A stretch of DNA of 64,000 nt, from NCBI RefSeq assembly GCF_003478505.1, contig NZ_QUFI01000007.1, forward strand, positions 82,607 to 146,606, written 5' to 3'. The position numbers and the translations under genes were made by a program. Origin of the DNA: Clostridium sp. AF27-2AA. Lineage in GTDB: Bacteria > Bacillota > Clostridia > Lachnospirales > Lachnospiraceae. Each line of letters starts with the position of its first letter. The stretch's first letter is position 1. Below the pieces are notes generated by a model. That model was not told the origin of the DNA, did no database searches, and was given only the letters and a program-made list of their open reading frames with translations. Below, piece by piece: positions 52,012 to 61,123 of the stretch.

Positions 52012-53073
52012 ATGAAAAAAAATGTGAGACTGATTCTTTGCTGCGCGGCAGTAGTGATGCTGGCTGCAGGATGTGGAAAAAAGTCTGATACAACTGAGAC
52101 GACCACAGCGGCCGAGACAACAGAAGCTGAGATCACCGATAAAGGCGAAGTGACGAAACTTGGCCAGTATAAGGGAATTGAAGTAACAAAGGAAGATACC
52201 ACCGTGACAGATGCGGAACTCGACCAGCGGATCGCAAGTATTCTGCAGGCGAATCCGGAGATCACGGAGATTACAGACCGTCCGGCGCAGAACGGTGACA
52301 CCGTTAACATTGATTATGTCGGAATGAAGGACGGCGTAGCCTTTGACGGCGGAACGGCAGAGGGATATGACCTCGAGCTTGGTTCTGACGCGTTCATTGA
52401 TGGCTTTGAGGATGGACTGATTGGCGCAAATGTAGGAGAGGAGCGCAGCTTAAACCTGACTTTCCCGGAAGACTACGGCAATGCGGATCTGGCCGGACAG
52501 GCAGTTGTATTTGATGTTACGGTAAACAAAATCGAAGAAAAGAAAAACGCTATTCTGGATGACGCCTTCGTGCAGCGCGTTTCAGATTTTTCCACAGTAG
52601 ATGAGTTCAAGGCAGATACCATGGCTGCCCTTCAGGAAGAGAAGGAGCAGAGTGCGGCACAGCAGGTTGAGGATGACGCATTTGCAGCAGCGGTAGACAA
52701 CTCTGAGTACAGCTTAAATGAAGCAGCGGTTGAGCAGCAGTACAACAATCAGCTTACCTACTATGAGAATATGTTCTCTTCCTATGGCTTCACCATGGAG
52801 AGCTATGCAGAGATGATTGGCCAGACCGAGGATGAGTTCAAGGAAACCTTACATACGGCAGCAGAAAACGCGATCAAACAGCAGCTTCTGATTGATGCGG
52901 TAGCAGAAAAAGAGGGACTTACCGTAGAGGATGCGGATCGCGAAAGTCTTGCGGAGAATTATGGCACAGACTTAAAGACTCTCCAGGATACTTACGGCGA
53001 GGATATGGTAGACCAGACTGCGCTGATTTACAAAGTAGTAGAATTCATCGGCAGCAATGCTGTTGTGAAATAA
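52012..53073 (+). CDS. Lipoprotein FKBP-type peptidyl-prolyl isomerase, trigger-factor-like
   Basis: A 353-residue surface lipoprotein. The signal peptide ends in the lipobox LAAGC (cysteine about residue 20), followed by a Thr/Glu-rich linker. The middle is an FKBP domain (GDTVNIDYVGMKDGVAFDGG) and the C-terminal part, from EKKNAILDDAFVQ, looks like the trigger-factor C-terminal helical domain. ATG 52012 is preferred because GAGGA sits 8 nt upstream and it directly precedes the KKN signal peptide; ATG 51997 is an alternative. It probably folds secreted proteins outside the membrane. Confidence 0.9.
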   Translation: MKKNVRLILCCAAVVMLAAGCGKKSDTTETTTAAETTEAEITDKGEVTKLGQYKGIEVTKEDTTVTDAELDQRIASILQANPEITEITDRPAQNGDTVNIDYVGMKDGVAFDGGTAEGYDLELGSDAFIDGFEDGLIGANVGEERSLNLTFPEDYGNADLAGQAVVFDVTVNKIEEKKNAILDDAFVQRVSDFSTVDEFKADTMAALQEEKEQSAAQQVEDDAFAAAVDNSEYSLNEAAVEQQYNNQLTYYENMFSSYGFTMESYAEMIGQTEDEFKETLHTAAENAIKQQLLIDAVAEKEGLTVEDADRESLAENYGTDLKTLQDTYGEDMVDQTALIYKVVEFIGSNAVVK

Positions 53074-53122
53074 ACACAGAATCCAAACACAAAATACCAG
53101 AATATACAAGGGGGATATCCAG

Positions 53123-53710
53123 ATGCAGCTCTTAAAAGACAGAATTCGTAAAGATGGCAAGATCAAGGCAGGAAACGTTTTAAAGGTGGACAGTTTTTTG
53201 AATCACCAGATGGATACCGATCTTTTTGTAGAGATCGGCAAGGAGTTTAAGCGCAGATTCGCGGACTGTGAGATCAACAAGATCCTTACGATTGAGGCAT
53301 CCGGAATCGGCATTGCCTGCGTGGTAGCCCAGCAGTTCCATGTGCCGGTTGTATTTGCAAAGAAAACCCAGACCAAGAACATTGCAGGCGATGTTTATAC
53401 CAGCAAGGTAGAATCCTATACCCATGGACGTGTCTATGACATTATCGTGTCCAAAGAGTTTCTTGGAAAGGGTGATAAGGTTCTTTTAATTGATGATTTC
53501 CTGGCAAACGGAAAGGCGCTGGAGGGACTGGCCGCTGTAGTTGAGGAATCCGGAGCAGAGCTGGTGGGCGCTGGTATTGTCATTGAGAAGGGCTTCCAGG
53601 TAGGCGGAGACATCATCCGTTCCAAGGGAATCCGTCTGGAGTCCCTTGCGATTGTGGACAGCATGGACGAGAAGACCGGTACCATTGTCTTCCGTGGAGA
53701 CGAAGCGTGA
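53123..53710 (+). CDS. xpt: Xanthine phosphoribosyltransferase
   Basis: A 195-residue purine salvage enzyme converting xanthine and PRPP to XMP. It starts MQLLKDRI, and the PRPP-binding loop is KVLLIDDFLANGKALEGL (about residues 120-137). Length is usual for the Xpt family. No purine riboswitch fits in the 49-nt gap before it. The next gene starts with GTG overlapping its stop by four bases, so the two are coupled. Confidence 0.95.
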   Translation: MQLLKDRIRKDGKIKAGNVLKVDSFLNHQMDTDLFVEIGKEFKRRFADCEINKILTIEASGIGIACVVAQQFHVPVVFAKKTQTKNIAGDVYTSKVESYTHGRVYDIIVSKEFLGKGDKVLLIDDFLANGKALEGLAAVVEESGAELVGAGIVIEKGFQVGGDIIRSKGIRLESLAIVDSMDEKTGTIVFRGDEA

Positions 53711-54507
53711 GTAAGAGAAAGGCATTGTTTTTTGATATCGACGGCACCCTGCTGAGCGAGGTGACAAAGACGGTTCCGGAGAGCGCAAAGAAAGCAATTT
53801 CCATTGCGCGCTCTCTGGGGCATCTGGTATATATCAATACCGGACGCTCTTATGGAGAAATTGATCAGGTCCGCAATATTGCCGAGGTAGATGGCTGGCT
53901 TTGCGGATGTGGAACCTACGTGGAGTCTGAGGGCAAAACGATTTTAAACCGGCTGATGCCGGTAAAACAGGTACAGCGGATTGCCCGGCTTGCGGTGGAC
54001 TCCGATGCGGATATTTTCCTGGAAGGCCCGGGGGTCTGCTATTACTGCAGCCAATTTGGACGTATGCCCTTTGGGCAGCAGCTGCGAAAAAACTTCGGGA
54101 ATACCATTGAATGGCTGGAGCCGGAAGCAGTATGTGGCGAGGTCAACAAGTTTTGCCTTCTGACGGATGAGCAGAGTGACCGCACAGGACTGTTTCGGAA
54201 TCTGGATCTGGATATTGCGGTGATTGACCGGGGCGAGGGCTTTTATGAGTGTGTTCCGGAAGGATTTACCAAGGCCACGGCCATTGATGTGGTACTGGAG
54301 AACTACGGCCTGACTCTGGAGGATGCCTATGTTTTTGGTGACAGCACCAATGACATTGCCATGTTTGAGCATGTGCCGAATGCGGTACTCATGGGCAGAC
54401 ACAGCCCTGAGCTGGAGCCGTATGCCAGCTTCCTGACCAAAACCGTGGAGCAGGATGGCATCTGGTATGCCATGGAGAAACTTGGATTATTAAATGAGGA
54501 AGTATAA
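53707..54507 (+). CDS. HAD-superfamily (Cof-type) phosphatase
   Basis: A 266-residue HAD hydrolase of the Cof/type IIB group. Motif I is FFDIDGTLL (residues 8-16), motif III and IV fall in ATAIDVVL and VFGDSTNDIAMFEHV (about 215-229). A cap domain of about 110 residues lies between. It starts at GTG, translationally coupled to xpt, and its stop is adjacent to the ATG of hemC. The substrate is unknown. Confidence 0.92.
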   Translation: MSKRKALFFDIDGTLLSEVTKTVPESAKKAISIARSLGHLVYINTGRSYGEIDQVRNIAEVDGWLCGCGTYVESEGKTILNRLMPVKQVQRIARLAVDSDADIFLEGPGVCYYCSQFGRMPFGQQLRKNFGNTIEWLEPEAVCGEVNKFCLLTDEQSDRTGLFRNLDLDIAVIDRGEGFYECVPEGFTKATAIDVVLENYGLTLEDAYVFGDSTNDIAMFEHVPNAVLMGRHSPELEPYASFLTKTVEQDGIWYAMEKLGLLNEEV

Positions 54508-57000
54508 ATGAATAATAACACATTGCGGATCGGTACAAGAAAAAGCCGGCTGGCAATGGTTCAGACAGAAATTGTGCGGGAAGAAATTCTGGCACATTTT
54601 CCATTTTTAGAAGTCGAAATTGTGCCTATGAGCACAAAAGGCGATCAGATTCTGGACCGTTCCCTGACCAGCTTTGGAGGAAAAGGAGTATTTACGAAGG
54701 AATTGGAGGAGGCGCTTCTCCGGGGGGAGATTGACCTGGCTGTTCACAGTGCCAAGGATATGCCGATGGAATTTCCGAAGGGGCTGGCCCTGGGGGCAGT
54801 TCTCTCCCGCGAGGACGCTTCCGATGTGCTGGTGACCACGGATGGAACTCCGGTCAGAAACATGGCACCGGGAAGCATCATTGGTACCAGCTCCCTGCGC
54901 CGCCAGATCCAGATCCGGCAGATGAATCCCCAGGTGAAGGTAAAGCTTCTCCGGGGCAATGTACAGACCCGGATTGAGAAGTTAAAGAGCGGGCAATATG
55001 ACGGGATTCTGCTGGCGGCGGCGGGACTGAAGCGGTTGGGAATTTGTGGAGAAAATCTGGCAGCAGGGGCAGGTTCAGAGCTGTCTGGCGGGCAGTGCGG
55101 GACAGGGGCGGATGGTTCCCTGCACTTTGAGCATCTGCCGATGGAACAGTTTGTTCCGGCGGCCGGGCAGGGCATTCTGGCGGTAGAGATCCGTCAGGGA
55201 GAACTGGGAGAAGTCATGAAGGCCATTCATTCCGTGGAGACTGAGGCGGAACTGACTGCGGAGCGGGAATTTCTGACTATTTTGGGCGGCGGATGCAACG
55301 CGCCCTGCGGAGCACACTGTCGACTGGATGCAGAGGGGAGCAGGCTTTCCATGCATGTGATGTACGCGAGGGACGGTGTGCATCCGGAATACCGGAACAG
55401 TGAGATGGCGCTGGATGATGTATCGGAATCTGTGCGAAGTACACTGCTTACAGCCGCAAAGAGGCTGGCTCACGACCTGGCTGTTCTGGTGCGCTGCAAA
55501 CCGGTCTATCTGGTGGGCGCAGGGCCGGGAGATGCCCGTCTCTTTACGGAAAAGGGGCTGGACTGTGTGCGGAAGGCAGATGTGATCGTATATGACAACC
55601 TGATTTCCGGCTCGATCCTGAATGAGGCCCGGCTGGACGCGGAGCTGATCTACGCAGGCAAGCGCTCCGGCAGCCATCATATGAAGCAGGAGGAAATTTC
55701 AGCCCTGCTGGTGGAGAAGGCGCTGGAAGGCCATTCTGTGGTGCGCTTAAAGGGCGGTGATCCATTTATCTTCGGGCGGGGTGGTGAGGAAGCGTTGGAA
55801 TTATCCAAAATGGATATTCCCTTTGAGATTGTGCCGGGAGTTTCCTCATCCTACAGTGTTCCTGCTTATGCAGGAATTCCGGTGACTCACCGGGGACTGG
55901 CCTCCTCCTTCCATGTGATCACCGGCCATGAGGATGGCAATAAGACGAGTTCTGCGCTGGATTACCAGACCCTTGCAAAGGAAGAGGGAACGCTGGTTTT
56001 TCTGATGGGACTGAAGAACCTGGATAAGATTGCCGCAAACCTGATCGCAAATGGAAAAGATCCGAAGACTCCGGCAGCGGTGCTGGAGCGGGGAACCACA
56101 GCGGCCCAAAGAAGTGTGAAGGCAGATCTGGAGCACATCGCGGAAGCGGCAGAGAAAGCCGGACTGAAAACCCCGGCTATCTCCGTAGTCGGTCCGGTGG
56201 TTGGGTTAAAGGATACTCTGTCCTGGTTTGGCCGGGGCATACTGTCTGGAAAGCGGGTGCTGGCAACGGGAACCAGAGCTTTTGTTCGGGAGATGGAAGA
56301 GGCCTTCCATCCACTGGGGGCAGAGCTGGTGGCATTAAGCCTGATTGAGGTGCGTCCGCTCTGGAATGAGCGGATCACGGAAGCGTTAAAACAGCTTGGC
56401 AGCTACCAGTGGATCGTGTTTACCAGCGGAAATGGTGTGGAGCTGTTTTTTACCCTGCTTCGGGAGCAGGGCGTAGATCTGCGGAAGCTGATGCGGGTCA
56501 AGTTTGCCGTGATTGGCCGAAAGACGGCCGATGCGCTTTTGCAGCATGGCTTCCAGAGTGACTTTGTACCGGAGCAGTTTTCCGGGGCTGATCTGGCGGC
56601 TGAATGGATTCCAACCCTGCAACAGGGGGAGAAGGTGGCATTATTCCGGGCGGAAAACGGATCCCGGGTTTTGACGGAGGCACTGGCAGAAGCCGGAATC
56701 GCCTATGATGATATTGGACTGTATGAGACCTGGACAGACCTGCGCCGTCAGGAAGAATTGAACCGCGCAATCCAGGAAGTGGACTATGTGACCGTGGCCA
56801 GCAGTTCTGCCGCCCAGGCCCTCGCTGCCATGCTGGAGCCGGAGCAGCGGGAGCATCTGACGGCAAAGCTCATTTCCATAGGTCCGTCCACTACAAAGAC
56901 TATGGAGAAGCTTGGACTTCCTGTATACGCGGACGCAGTGGAGTACACGGCGGAAGGAATCGCGGCGGTGATCCAGGCGGATGTGGAGGAAATGCTTTGA
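54508..57000 (+). CDS. Triple fusion: hydroxymethylbilane synthase - uroporphyrinogen-III C-methyltransferase - uroporphyrinogen-III synthase
   Basis: An 830-residue polypeptide with three enzymes. HemC (about 1-330): the HSAKDMP catalytic Asp84 and the GGCNAP cofactor cysteine (Cys263). CobA (about 331-575): VYLVGAGPGD, LKGGDPFIFGRGGEE, and RGTTAAQRS. HemD (about 580-830): VLATGTRAFVREM, IVFTSGNGVELFF, and YVTVASSSAAQALA. Together they take porphobilinogen to precorrin-2, the sirohaem and cobalamin branch point. The ATG follows the previous stop by zero bases with a GAGGAAG site. HemC, CobA and HemD catalyse consecutive steps, so the fusion could channel the unstable preuroporphyrinogen; that is inference. 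Confidence 0.93.
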   Translation: MNNNTLRIGTRKSRLAMVQTEIVREEILAHFPFLEVEIVPMSTKGDQILDRSLTSFGGKGVFTKELEEALLRGEIDLAVHSAKDMPMEFPKGLALGAVLSREDASDVLVTTDGTPVRNMAPGSIIGTSSLRRQIQIRQMNPQVKVKLLRGNVQTRIEKLKSGQYDGILLAAAGLKRLGICGENLAAGAGSELSGGQCGTGADGSLHFEHLPMEQFVPAAGQGILAVEIRQGELGEVMKAIHSVETEAELTAEREFLTILGGGCNAPCGAHCRLDAEGSRLSMHVMYARDGVHPEYRNSEMALDDVSESVRSTLLTAAKRLAHDLAVLVRCKPVYLVGAGPGDARLFTEKGLDCVRKADVIVYDNLISGSILNEARLDAELIYAGKRSGSHHMKQEEISALLVEKALEGHSVVRLKGGDPFIFGRGGEEALELSKMDIPFEIVPGVSSSYSVPAYAGIPVTHRGLASSFHVITGHEDGNKTSSALDYQTLAKEEGTLVFLMGLKNLDKIAANLIANGKDPKTPAAVLERGTTAAQRSVKADLEHIAEAAEKAGLKTPAISVVGPVVGLKDTLSWFGRGILSGKRVLATGTRAFVREMEEAFHPLGAELVALSLIEVRPLWNERITEALKQLGSYQWIVFTSGNGVELFFTLLREQGVDLRKLMRVKFAVIGRKTADALLQHGFQSDFVPEQFSGADLAAEWIPTLQQGEKVALFRAENGSRVLTEALAEAGIAYDDIGLYETWTDLRRQEELNRAIQEVDYVTVASSSAAQALAAMLEPEQREHLTAKLISIGPSTTKTMEKLGLPVYADAVEYTAEGIAAVIQADVEEML

Positions 57001-57590
57001 ACTTTCCGTTGTTTATAGATCTGAAGGATAAAAAGGTGCTGATCGTGGGTGCCGGGGCCATTGCGGCCCGGCGCGCCACGGTACTGGTAGAATTTGGCGC
57101 GAAGGTGACGGTGATGGCGCCGGAGGCAGGCAGCGGAGTGCAGGTGAACCATGCTGCGGAGCTGAAAAGCTTTACGGCTGTAGGGGATTCTGTGCTGGAG
57201 CAGTATGCACAGCCAGACAAATGCGCCGCAGGTGAAAAATCTCCTTGGGAATGCAGAACAATTCCGGTGCGGAAACTTGCGGAAGCGGGGCGTCTGGTTT
57301 GGAAGCGTCACGCGTTTTGCGAGCAGGATCTAGAGGAATTGAACCAGTTCTTCCTCGTCATTGCAGCCACCGATGATCCGGCGGTAAACGACCACATTGT
57401 ACAGCTCTGTCATGAACGCCACATTCCGGTCAACCATGCAGGAGATCAGACCCAGTGCGATTTCCAGTTCCCGGCTATTGTGCAAAAAGGTCCGGTGGTG
57501 ATTGGTGTGAACGCGAATGGGAAAGACCATGGGCTGGTAAAGCGCGTGGCGGAAAGGCTGCGGGAGTGGATTGCCAGAGAAAAATTTTAA
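56997..57590 (+). CDS. SirC-like precorrin-2 dehydrogenase with an inserted segment
   Basis: A 197-residue relative of the N-terminal domain of CysG/SirC, which oxidises precorrin-2 to sirohydrochlorin. The NAD-binding VLIVGAGAIAARRAT (14-28) and FLVIAATDDPAVN (119-131) motifs are intact, and RHIPVNHAGD/CDFQFPA follow. Residues about 45-105, with DKCAAGEKSPWECRTIP, are longer than in ordinary SirC by roughly 45 residues. It starts at TTG overlapping the fusion gene's TGA stop. No chelatase domain is present, so iron insertion would depend on another enzyme. Confidence 0.88.
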   Translation: MNFPLFIDLKDKKVLIVGAGAIAARRATVLVEFGAKVTVMAPEAGSGVQVNHAAELKSFTAVGDSVLEQYAQPDKCAAGEKSPWECRTIPVRKLAEAGRLVWKRHAFCEQDLEELNQFFLVIAATDDPAVNDHIVQLCHERHIPVNHAGDQTQCDFQFPAIVQKGPVVIGVNANGKDHGLVKRVAERLREWIAREKF

Positions 57591-57602
57591 AGGAGCGATG
57601 CC

Positions 57603-58196
57603 ATGTCTCTATCTGTTTTTATAGAAATGACCCTTTCGGCCATTCTTACCGTATGGTCGCCGGGACCCAATAACATCCTGCTGCTTTCCAATGCCAGTAA
57701 ATATGGCGTGCGCGGAAATCTGCGTTTTATGATCGGAATCTGGAGCGGTTCCCTGACGCTGATGTGCCTTTCAGGCTTGTTTTGCAGTACGCTTGGAAGC
57801 ATTATTCCCGGAATTCAGCCAGTCATGAAATATCTGGGCGCCGCTTATATCCTGTATCTGGCCTGGCAGACCTGGCGCAGGCTTCCTCCATCGGATCAGG
57901 TACAAGAGAAGAAGCCTACCTGGAAAATGGGATTTTTCCTTCAGATGATCAATGTCAAGATCATCATCTACGGACTCACCATGTTTTCTGCGTACATCCT
58001 GCCTTATGAAACCAGAGTTCCCATGCTGTTTGCATTTGCGGTGTATCTGATGATTCTGGGAGCGCTTGGAAATCTGATCTGGGCATTTGCCGGGAATGTG
58101 CTGAAACGCGGCTACAGCAGTCATTACAGGCTGATGAATGGAGTTATGGCACTGCTTCTGGTCTGGTGTTCCCTGAGGATTGTGGGTGTGTTGTAA
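57603..58196 (+). CDS. LysE/RhtB-family amino acid exporter
   Basis: A 197-residue inner membrane exporter of the LysE fold. It has about five to six hydrophobic segments and the family motif WSPGPNNILLLSNASKYG near residues 19-36. GAGCGAT and AAAGGAG precede the ATG 12 nt after sirC. The substrate is not readable. A terminator follows, shared with the convergent symporter. Confidence 0.9.
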   Translation: MSLSVFIEMTLSAILTVWSPGPNNILLLSNASKYGVRGNLRFMIGIWSGSLTLMCLSGLFCSTLGSIIPGIQPVMKYLGAAYILYLAWQTWRRLPPSDQVQEKKPTWKMGFFLQMINVKIIIYGLTMFSAYILPYETRVPMLFAFAVYLMILGALGNLIWAFAGNVLKRGYSSHYRLMNGVMALLLVWCSLRIVGVL

Positions 58197-58198
58197 AC

Positions 58199-58243
58199 AA
58201 CAAAGGCTCTGTACTTTCCGAAAGGGAGTACAGAGCCTTTGTT
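58199..58243 (+). terminator. Bidirectional terminator
   Basis: A perfect 17-bp stem (58199-58215 with 58227-58243) and an 11-nt loop, A-rich on the left and T-run on the right, between convergent lysE and symporter genes. Confidence 0.92.
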
Positions 58244-58250
58244 TTCATAC

Positions 58251-59660
58251 TTACAGATTTTTGTTTTCTTCGTACTGCTTTAATAGTTCCAGTGCTTCCT
58301 TTGACATCGGATACAGCACCGCGATATTAAACAGTGTCATAAGTCCGATCCCGACATCACCCAGATCCCAGACAACCGTGTACTGCTCAAGACCACCGAT
58401 AAACAGCATGATAAGAGCCAGCACCTTGTAGGCAGTCTGGTAACACCAGCGGTTTCCAAAGAGGTATGCCACGTTGGAACGGGCGTAGAAGAGAATGCCA
58501 ATGAAGGTGGAGAAGCTGAACAAAGCCAGGGTTACTGCAATAAAAATGACACCGGCATATCCCAGGTGGTACTGCATGGCAGTCTGCAAGAGATCCATGC
58601 CGGTAAGGCCGCTTGTCAGTTCTTCCGGGGCCAGCAGCATGATCATGGCAGTACAGCTGCAGATTACAATGGTGTCAATCAGAACACCAAGCGACTGGGT
58701 CAGACCGGTACGGACCGGATCTTTGCTCTGGGCGGCGGCAGCCGCGCAGGGAGCGGAGCCGGAACCGGCTTCATTGGAAAACAGGCCGCGCTTGACCCCG
58801 TTCATAAGAACAGCTCCGAAACCGCCGGATACTGCCTGACGCATGCCGAAGGCCTCTGAAAAGATACGGCTGAATACGGACGGAAGCTTTGGCAGATTGA
58901 CCAGAATGATGAACAATGTAAGCAGGAAAAAACCAACCGCCATGATGGGAACCATAATATCCAGAACTTTTATGGTTGCGTTTTTCCGAAGCACAATGAC
59001 TGCAGCCAGTAATACCAGAAGGATCGTGGTGACGATGGGCGGAACCCGGAATGCATTGGCAAAGGCAGAGCTTACGGAATTGCTGATTACCTGGCTGATG
59101 CCGCACCAGCAGATCAGGCCGGAGATGGCAAACAGGGAGGCAGTCAGGGAATGTCTGAGGGTTTTTCCTGTTTTTGCTTCAACAAAATGGTGAATGTAGT
59201 AAGCCGGTCCTCCGTGATAGCCGCCGTAAAGAGGGTCCGGTTCTTTGTATTTTTGAGCCAGGGCAGCTTCTACAAAGGCAGTAGAAGCACCCAGAAGGGC
59301 AGTCACCCACATCCAGAATACGGCACCGGCACCACCCAGGGAGACAGCGGCAACTACGCCTACCAGGTTTCCCATACCTACCCGGGTGGCGGTGGAGATG
59401 ATGAGCGTCTGGAGCGAGGAAAGGCTGTCCGGTGTCTCTTTTTTCTCCTTCAGGGCTTTCATCATGTCGGAGAACAGGCGAAGCGGAAGCAGCCGGGTGC
59501 GGATGGTAAAGTAGATTCCGGCCGGAATGAGCAGCAGAAGCATCAGGGAGATGCCCACAGAGCTTCCCATGACCGGAAGGGTAAACAGATCACCCCATAA
59601 AAAGGCATAAACGATTTCAATAAGCTTTGTAATCAATGGTAAAAATCCTTTCTGAATCAT
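58251..59660 (-). CDS. AGCS-family sodium:alanine/glycine symporter
   Basis: A 469-residue polytopic symporter with about eleven hydrophobic segments. Family blocks are GVGMGNLVGVVAAVSLGGAG in pieces (about 95-115), GGYHGGPAYYI (about 145-155) and GLFSNEAGSGSAPCAAAAA in pieces (about 290-310). It takes up alanine, glycine or related small amino acids with sodium. It is monocistronic and faces the cca gene. GAAAGGA precedes the start. Confidence 0.94.
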   Translation of the reverse strand: MIQKGFLPLITKLIEIVYAFLWGDLFTLPVMGSSVGISLMLLLLIPAGIYFTIRTRLLPLRLFSDMMKALKEKKETPDSLSSLQTLIISTATRVGMGNLVGVVAAVSLGGAGAVFWMWVTALLGASTAFVEAALAQKYKEPDPLYGGYHGGPAYYIHHFVEAKTGKTLRHSLTASLFAISGLICWCGISQVISNSVSSAFANAFRVPPIVTTILLVLLAAVIVLRKNATIKVLDIMVPIMAVGFFLLTLFIILVNLPKLPSVFSRIFSEAFGMRQAVSGGFGAVLMNGVKRGLFSNEAGSGSAPCAAAAAQSKDPVRTGLTQSLGVLIDTIVICSCTAMIMLLAPEELTSGLTGMDLLQTAMQYHLGYAGVIFIAVTLALFSFSTFIGILFYARSNVAYLFGNRWCYQTAYKVLALIMLFIGGLEQYTVVWDLGDVGIGLMTLFNIAVLYPMSKEALELLKQYEENKNL

Positions 59661-59747
59661 GTTTTGGCAGCTGCGCAGGGAGGCGCAGCTGCTGCAATGG
59701 CTCTATTATATAATTTGCAGCGCAGTTTGTAAATCCGGAAGTCATTC

Positions 59748-59776
59748 TTGTTTTTTTTCAGGATGACCTTTATAAT
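59748..59776 (+). promoter_or_regulatory. Probable promoter of cca
   Basis: TTGTTT at 59748-59753 and TATAAT at 59771-59776, 17 nt apart, 45 nt before the cca start. The -35 is moderate. Confidence 0.55.
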
Positions 59777-59820
59777 GATTCTGAAATGTTGGAACAAACA
59801 GGAAAGAGAGAATTTACGAT

Positions 59821-61002
59821 ATGAACAGCATGCAGATTCCTGCCCATGTGGAGCAGATCATTCATACCTTAAACAGCCACGGCTACGAGGCCTTTGCGGT
59901 AGGCGGCTGTGTGCGTGACACCCTGCTTGGACGCAAACCCGGCGATTGGGATATTACTACTTCCGCAAGGCCGGAGCAGGTAAAGGCACTGTTTCGCCGG
60001 ACCATCGACACCGGCATCCAGCACGGCACAGTAACCATCATGATGGACCGCACCGGTTATGAGGTGACGACATACCGCATTGACGGCGAGTACGAGGATG
60101 GACGTCATCCGAAGCAGGTGGAATTTACTTCAGATCTTCTGGAAGACCTGCGCCGCAGGGATTTCACCATCAATGCCATGGCCTACAGCCATGCGACCGG
60201 GATTGTGGATGCCTTTGACGGTGTGGCAGATTTAAAAGCCCGCCGCATCCGCTGTGTGGGCAATGCCATGGAGCGTTTTACGGAGGATGCGCTGCGCATT
60301 TTGCGTGCTATCCGTTTTTCTGCCCAGCTGGATTTTGAGATTGAGAAAGAAACCTTTGAAGCAATTTCCGTGATCGCGCCGAATCTGGCCAAGGTGAGCA
60401 AGGAGCGCATCCAGATGGAGCTGACCAAGCTTCTCTGCTCTGAGCATCCGGAAAAGATCCGCGAAGTCTATGAGACCGGCATCAGTACCTATGTGTCACC
60501 GGCCTTTGCCGCGCTGGACTGGCAGAATGCCCGGGTATCTGCGGCGCTTCCGAAAGAAAAATATGTGCGCTGGGCAGCCTTTCTACGCTGTGGAAACAGT
60601 CCGGAAACCGCAGTGCGGGTGCTTCGGGATTTAAAGCTGGATAATGAAACTATCTCCCGGGTGAAAACGCTGGTGACCTGGGCAGATGCAGCCCCTGCGG
60701 CAGATGAGGCCGAGGTGCGCCGTATGATGAGCCGCATGGAGCCGGAGGTCTGGGACAGTCTGATGGAGTTAAATGGTTATGGGCAGGAAATCCGAGATCT
60801 GGTCACCACGATCCGGGAACGCGGCGACTGTTTAAGCTTAAAAGAGCTTGCTGTAAAGGGTCAGGATCTGATTGCTGCCGGGGTGAAGCCGGGCAAAGAG
60901 ATGGGCACCATGCTACATGAACTGTTGGAGCATGTGCTTAAGGTGCCGCAGGATAATGAGAAAGAGACGCTGCTTAAACTTCTTGTGGATTTACAGAGAT
61001 AG
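59821..61002 (+). CDS. cca: CCA tRNA nucleotidyltransferase
   Basis: A 393-residue class II nucleotidyltransferase that adds or repairs the 3' CCA of tRNA. Motifs are VGGCVRDTLLGRKPGDWDI (metal DxD near residue 40), RRDFTINAMAYS (about 110-121) and ERFTEDALRILRAIRFSAQ (about 150-168). Its C-terminal part is helical and short. The ATG directly follows an AGAGAGAA stretch, so the site is weak-to-moderate. It lies before the spore coat gene. Confidence 0.95.
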   Translation: MNSMQIPAHVEQIIHTLNSHGYEAFAVGGCVRDTLLGRKPGDWDITTSARPEQVKALFRRTIDTGIQHGTVTIMMDRTGYEVTTYRIDGEYEDGRHPKQVEFTSDLLEDLRRRDFTINAMAYSHATGIVDAFDGVADLKARRIRCVGNAMERFTEDALRILRAIRFSAQLDFEIEKETFEAISVIAPNLAKVSKERIQMELTKLLCSEHPEKIREVYETGISTYVSPAFAALDWQNARVSAALPKEKYVRWAAFLRCGNSPETAVRVLRDLKLDNETISRVKTLVTWADAAPAADEAEVRRMMSRMEPEVWDSLMELNGYGQEIRDLVTTIRERGDCLSLKELAVKGQDLIAAGVKPGKEMGTMLHELLEHVLKVPQDNEKETLLKLLVDLQR

Positions 61003-61060
61003 GAAATTGCTGCAGAGGCGTATAATCCCTGAAAACCTTTCATAGGTTGGAGAGTAACAA

Positions 61061-61098
61061 CGGTTCGGCAGGTGTGCTTTGTATGTTCTGCCGGACCG
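61061..61098 (+). other. GC-rich hairpin between cca and cotS
   Basis: CGGTTCGGCAG (61061-61071) pairs with CTGCCGGACCG (61088-61098), 11 bp with one G-U, 16-nt loop. No T-run follows, so it is not a classical terminator. It lies 25 nt before the cotS start codon and could shape its leader. Confidence 0.6.
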
Positions 61099-61123
61099 CC
61101 GCGCATGAAGTGGAGGGGTGAGC

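Noticed and set aside
53074..53122. Purine riboswitch before xpt
   Set aside because: The 49-nt gap is too short and shows none of the conserved junction sequences.
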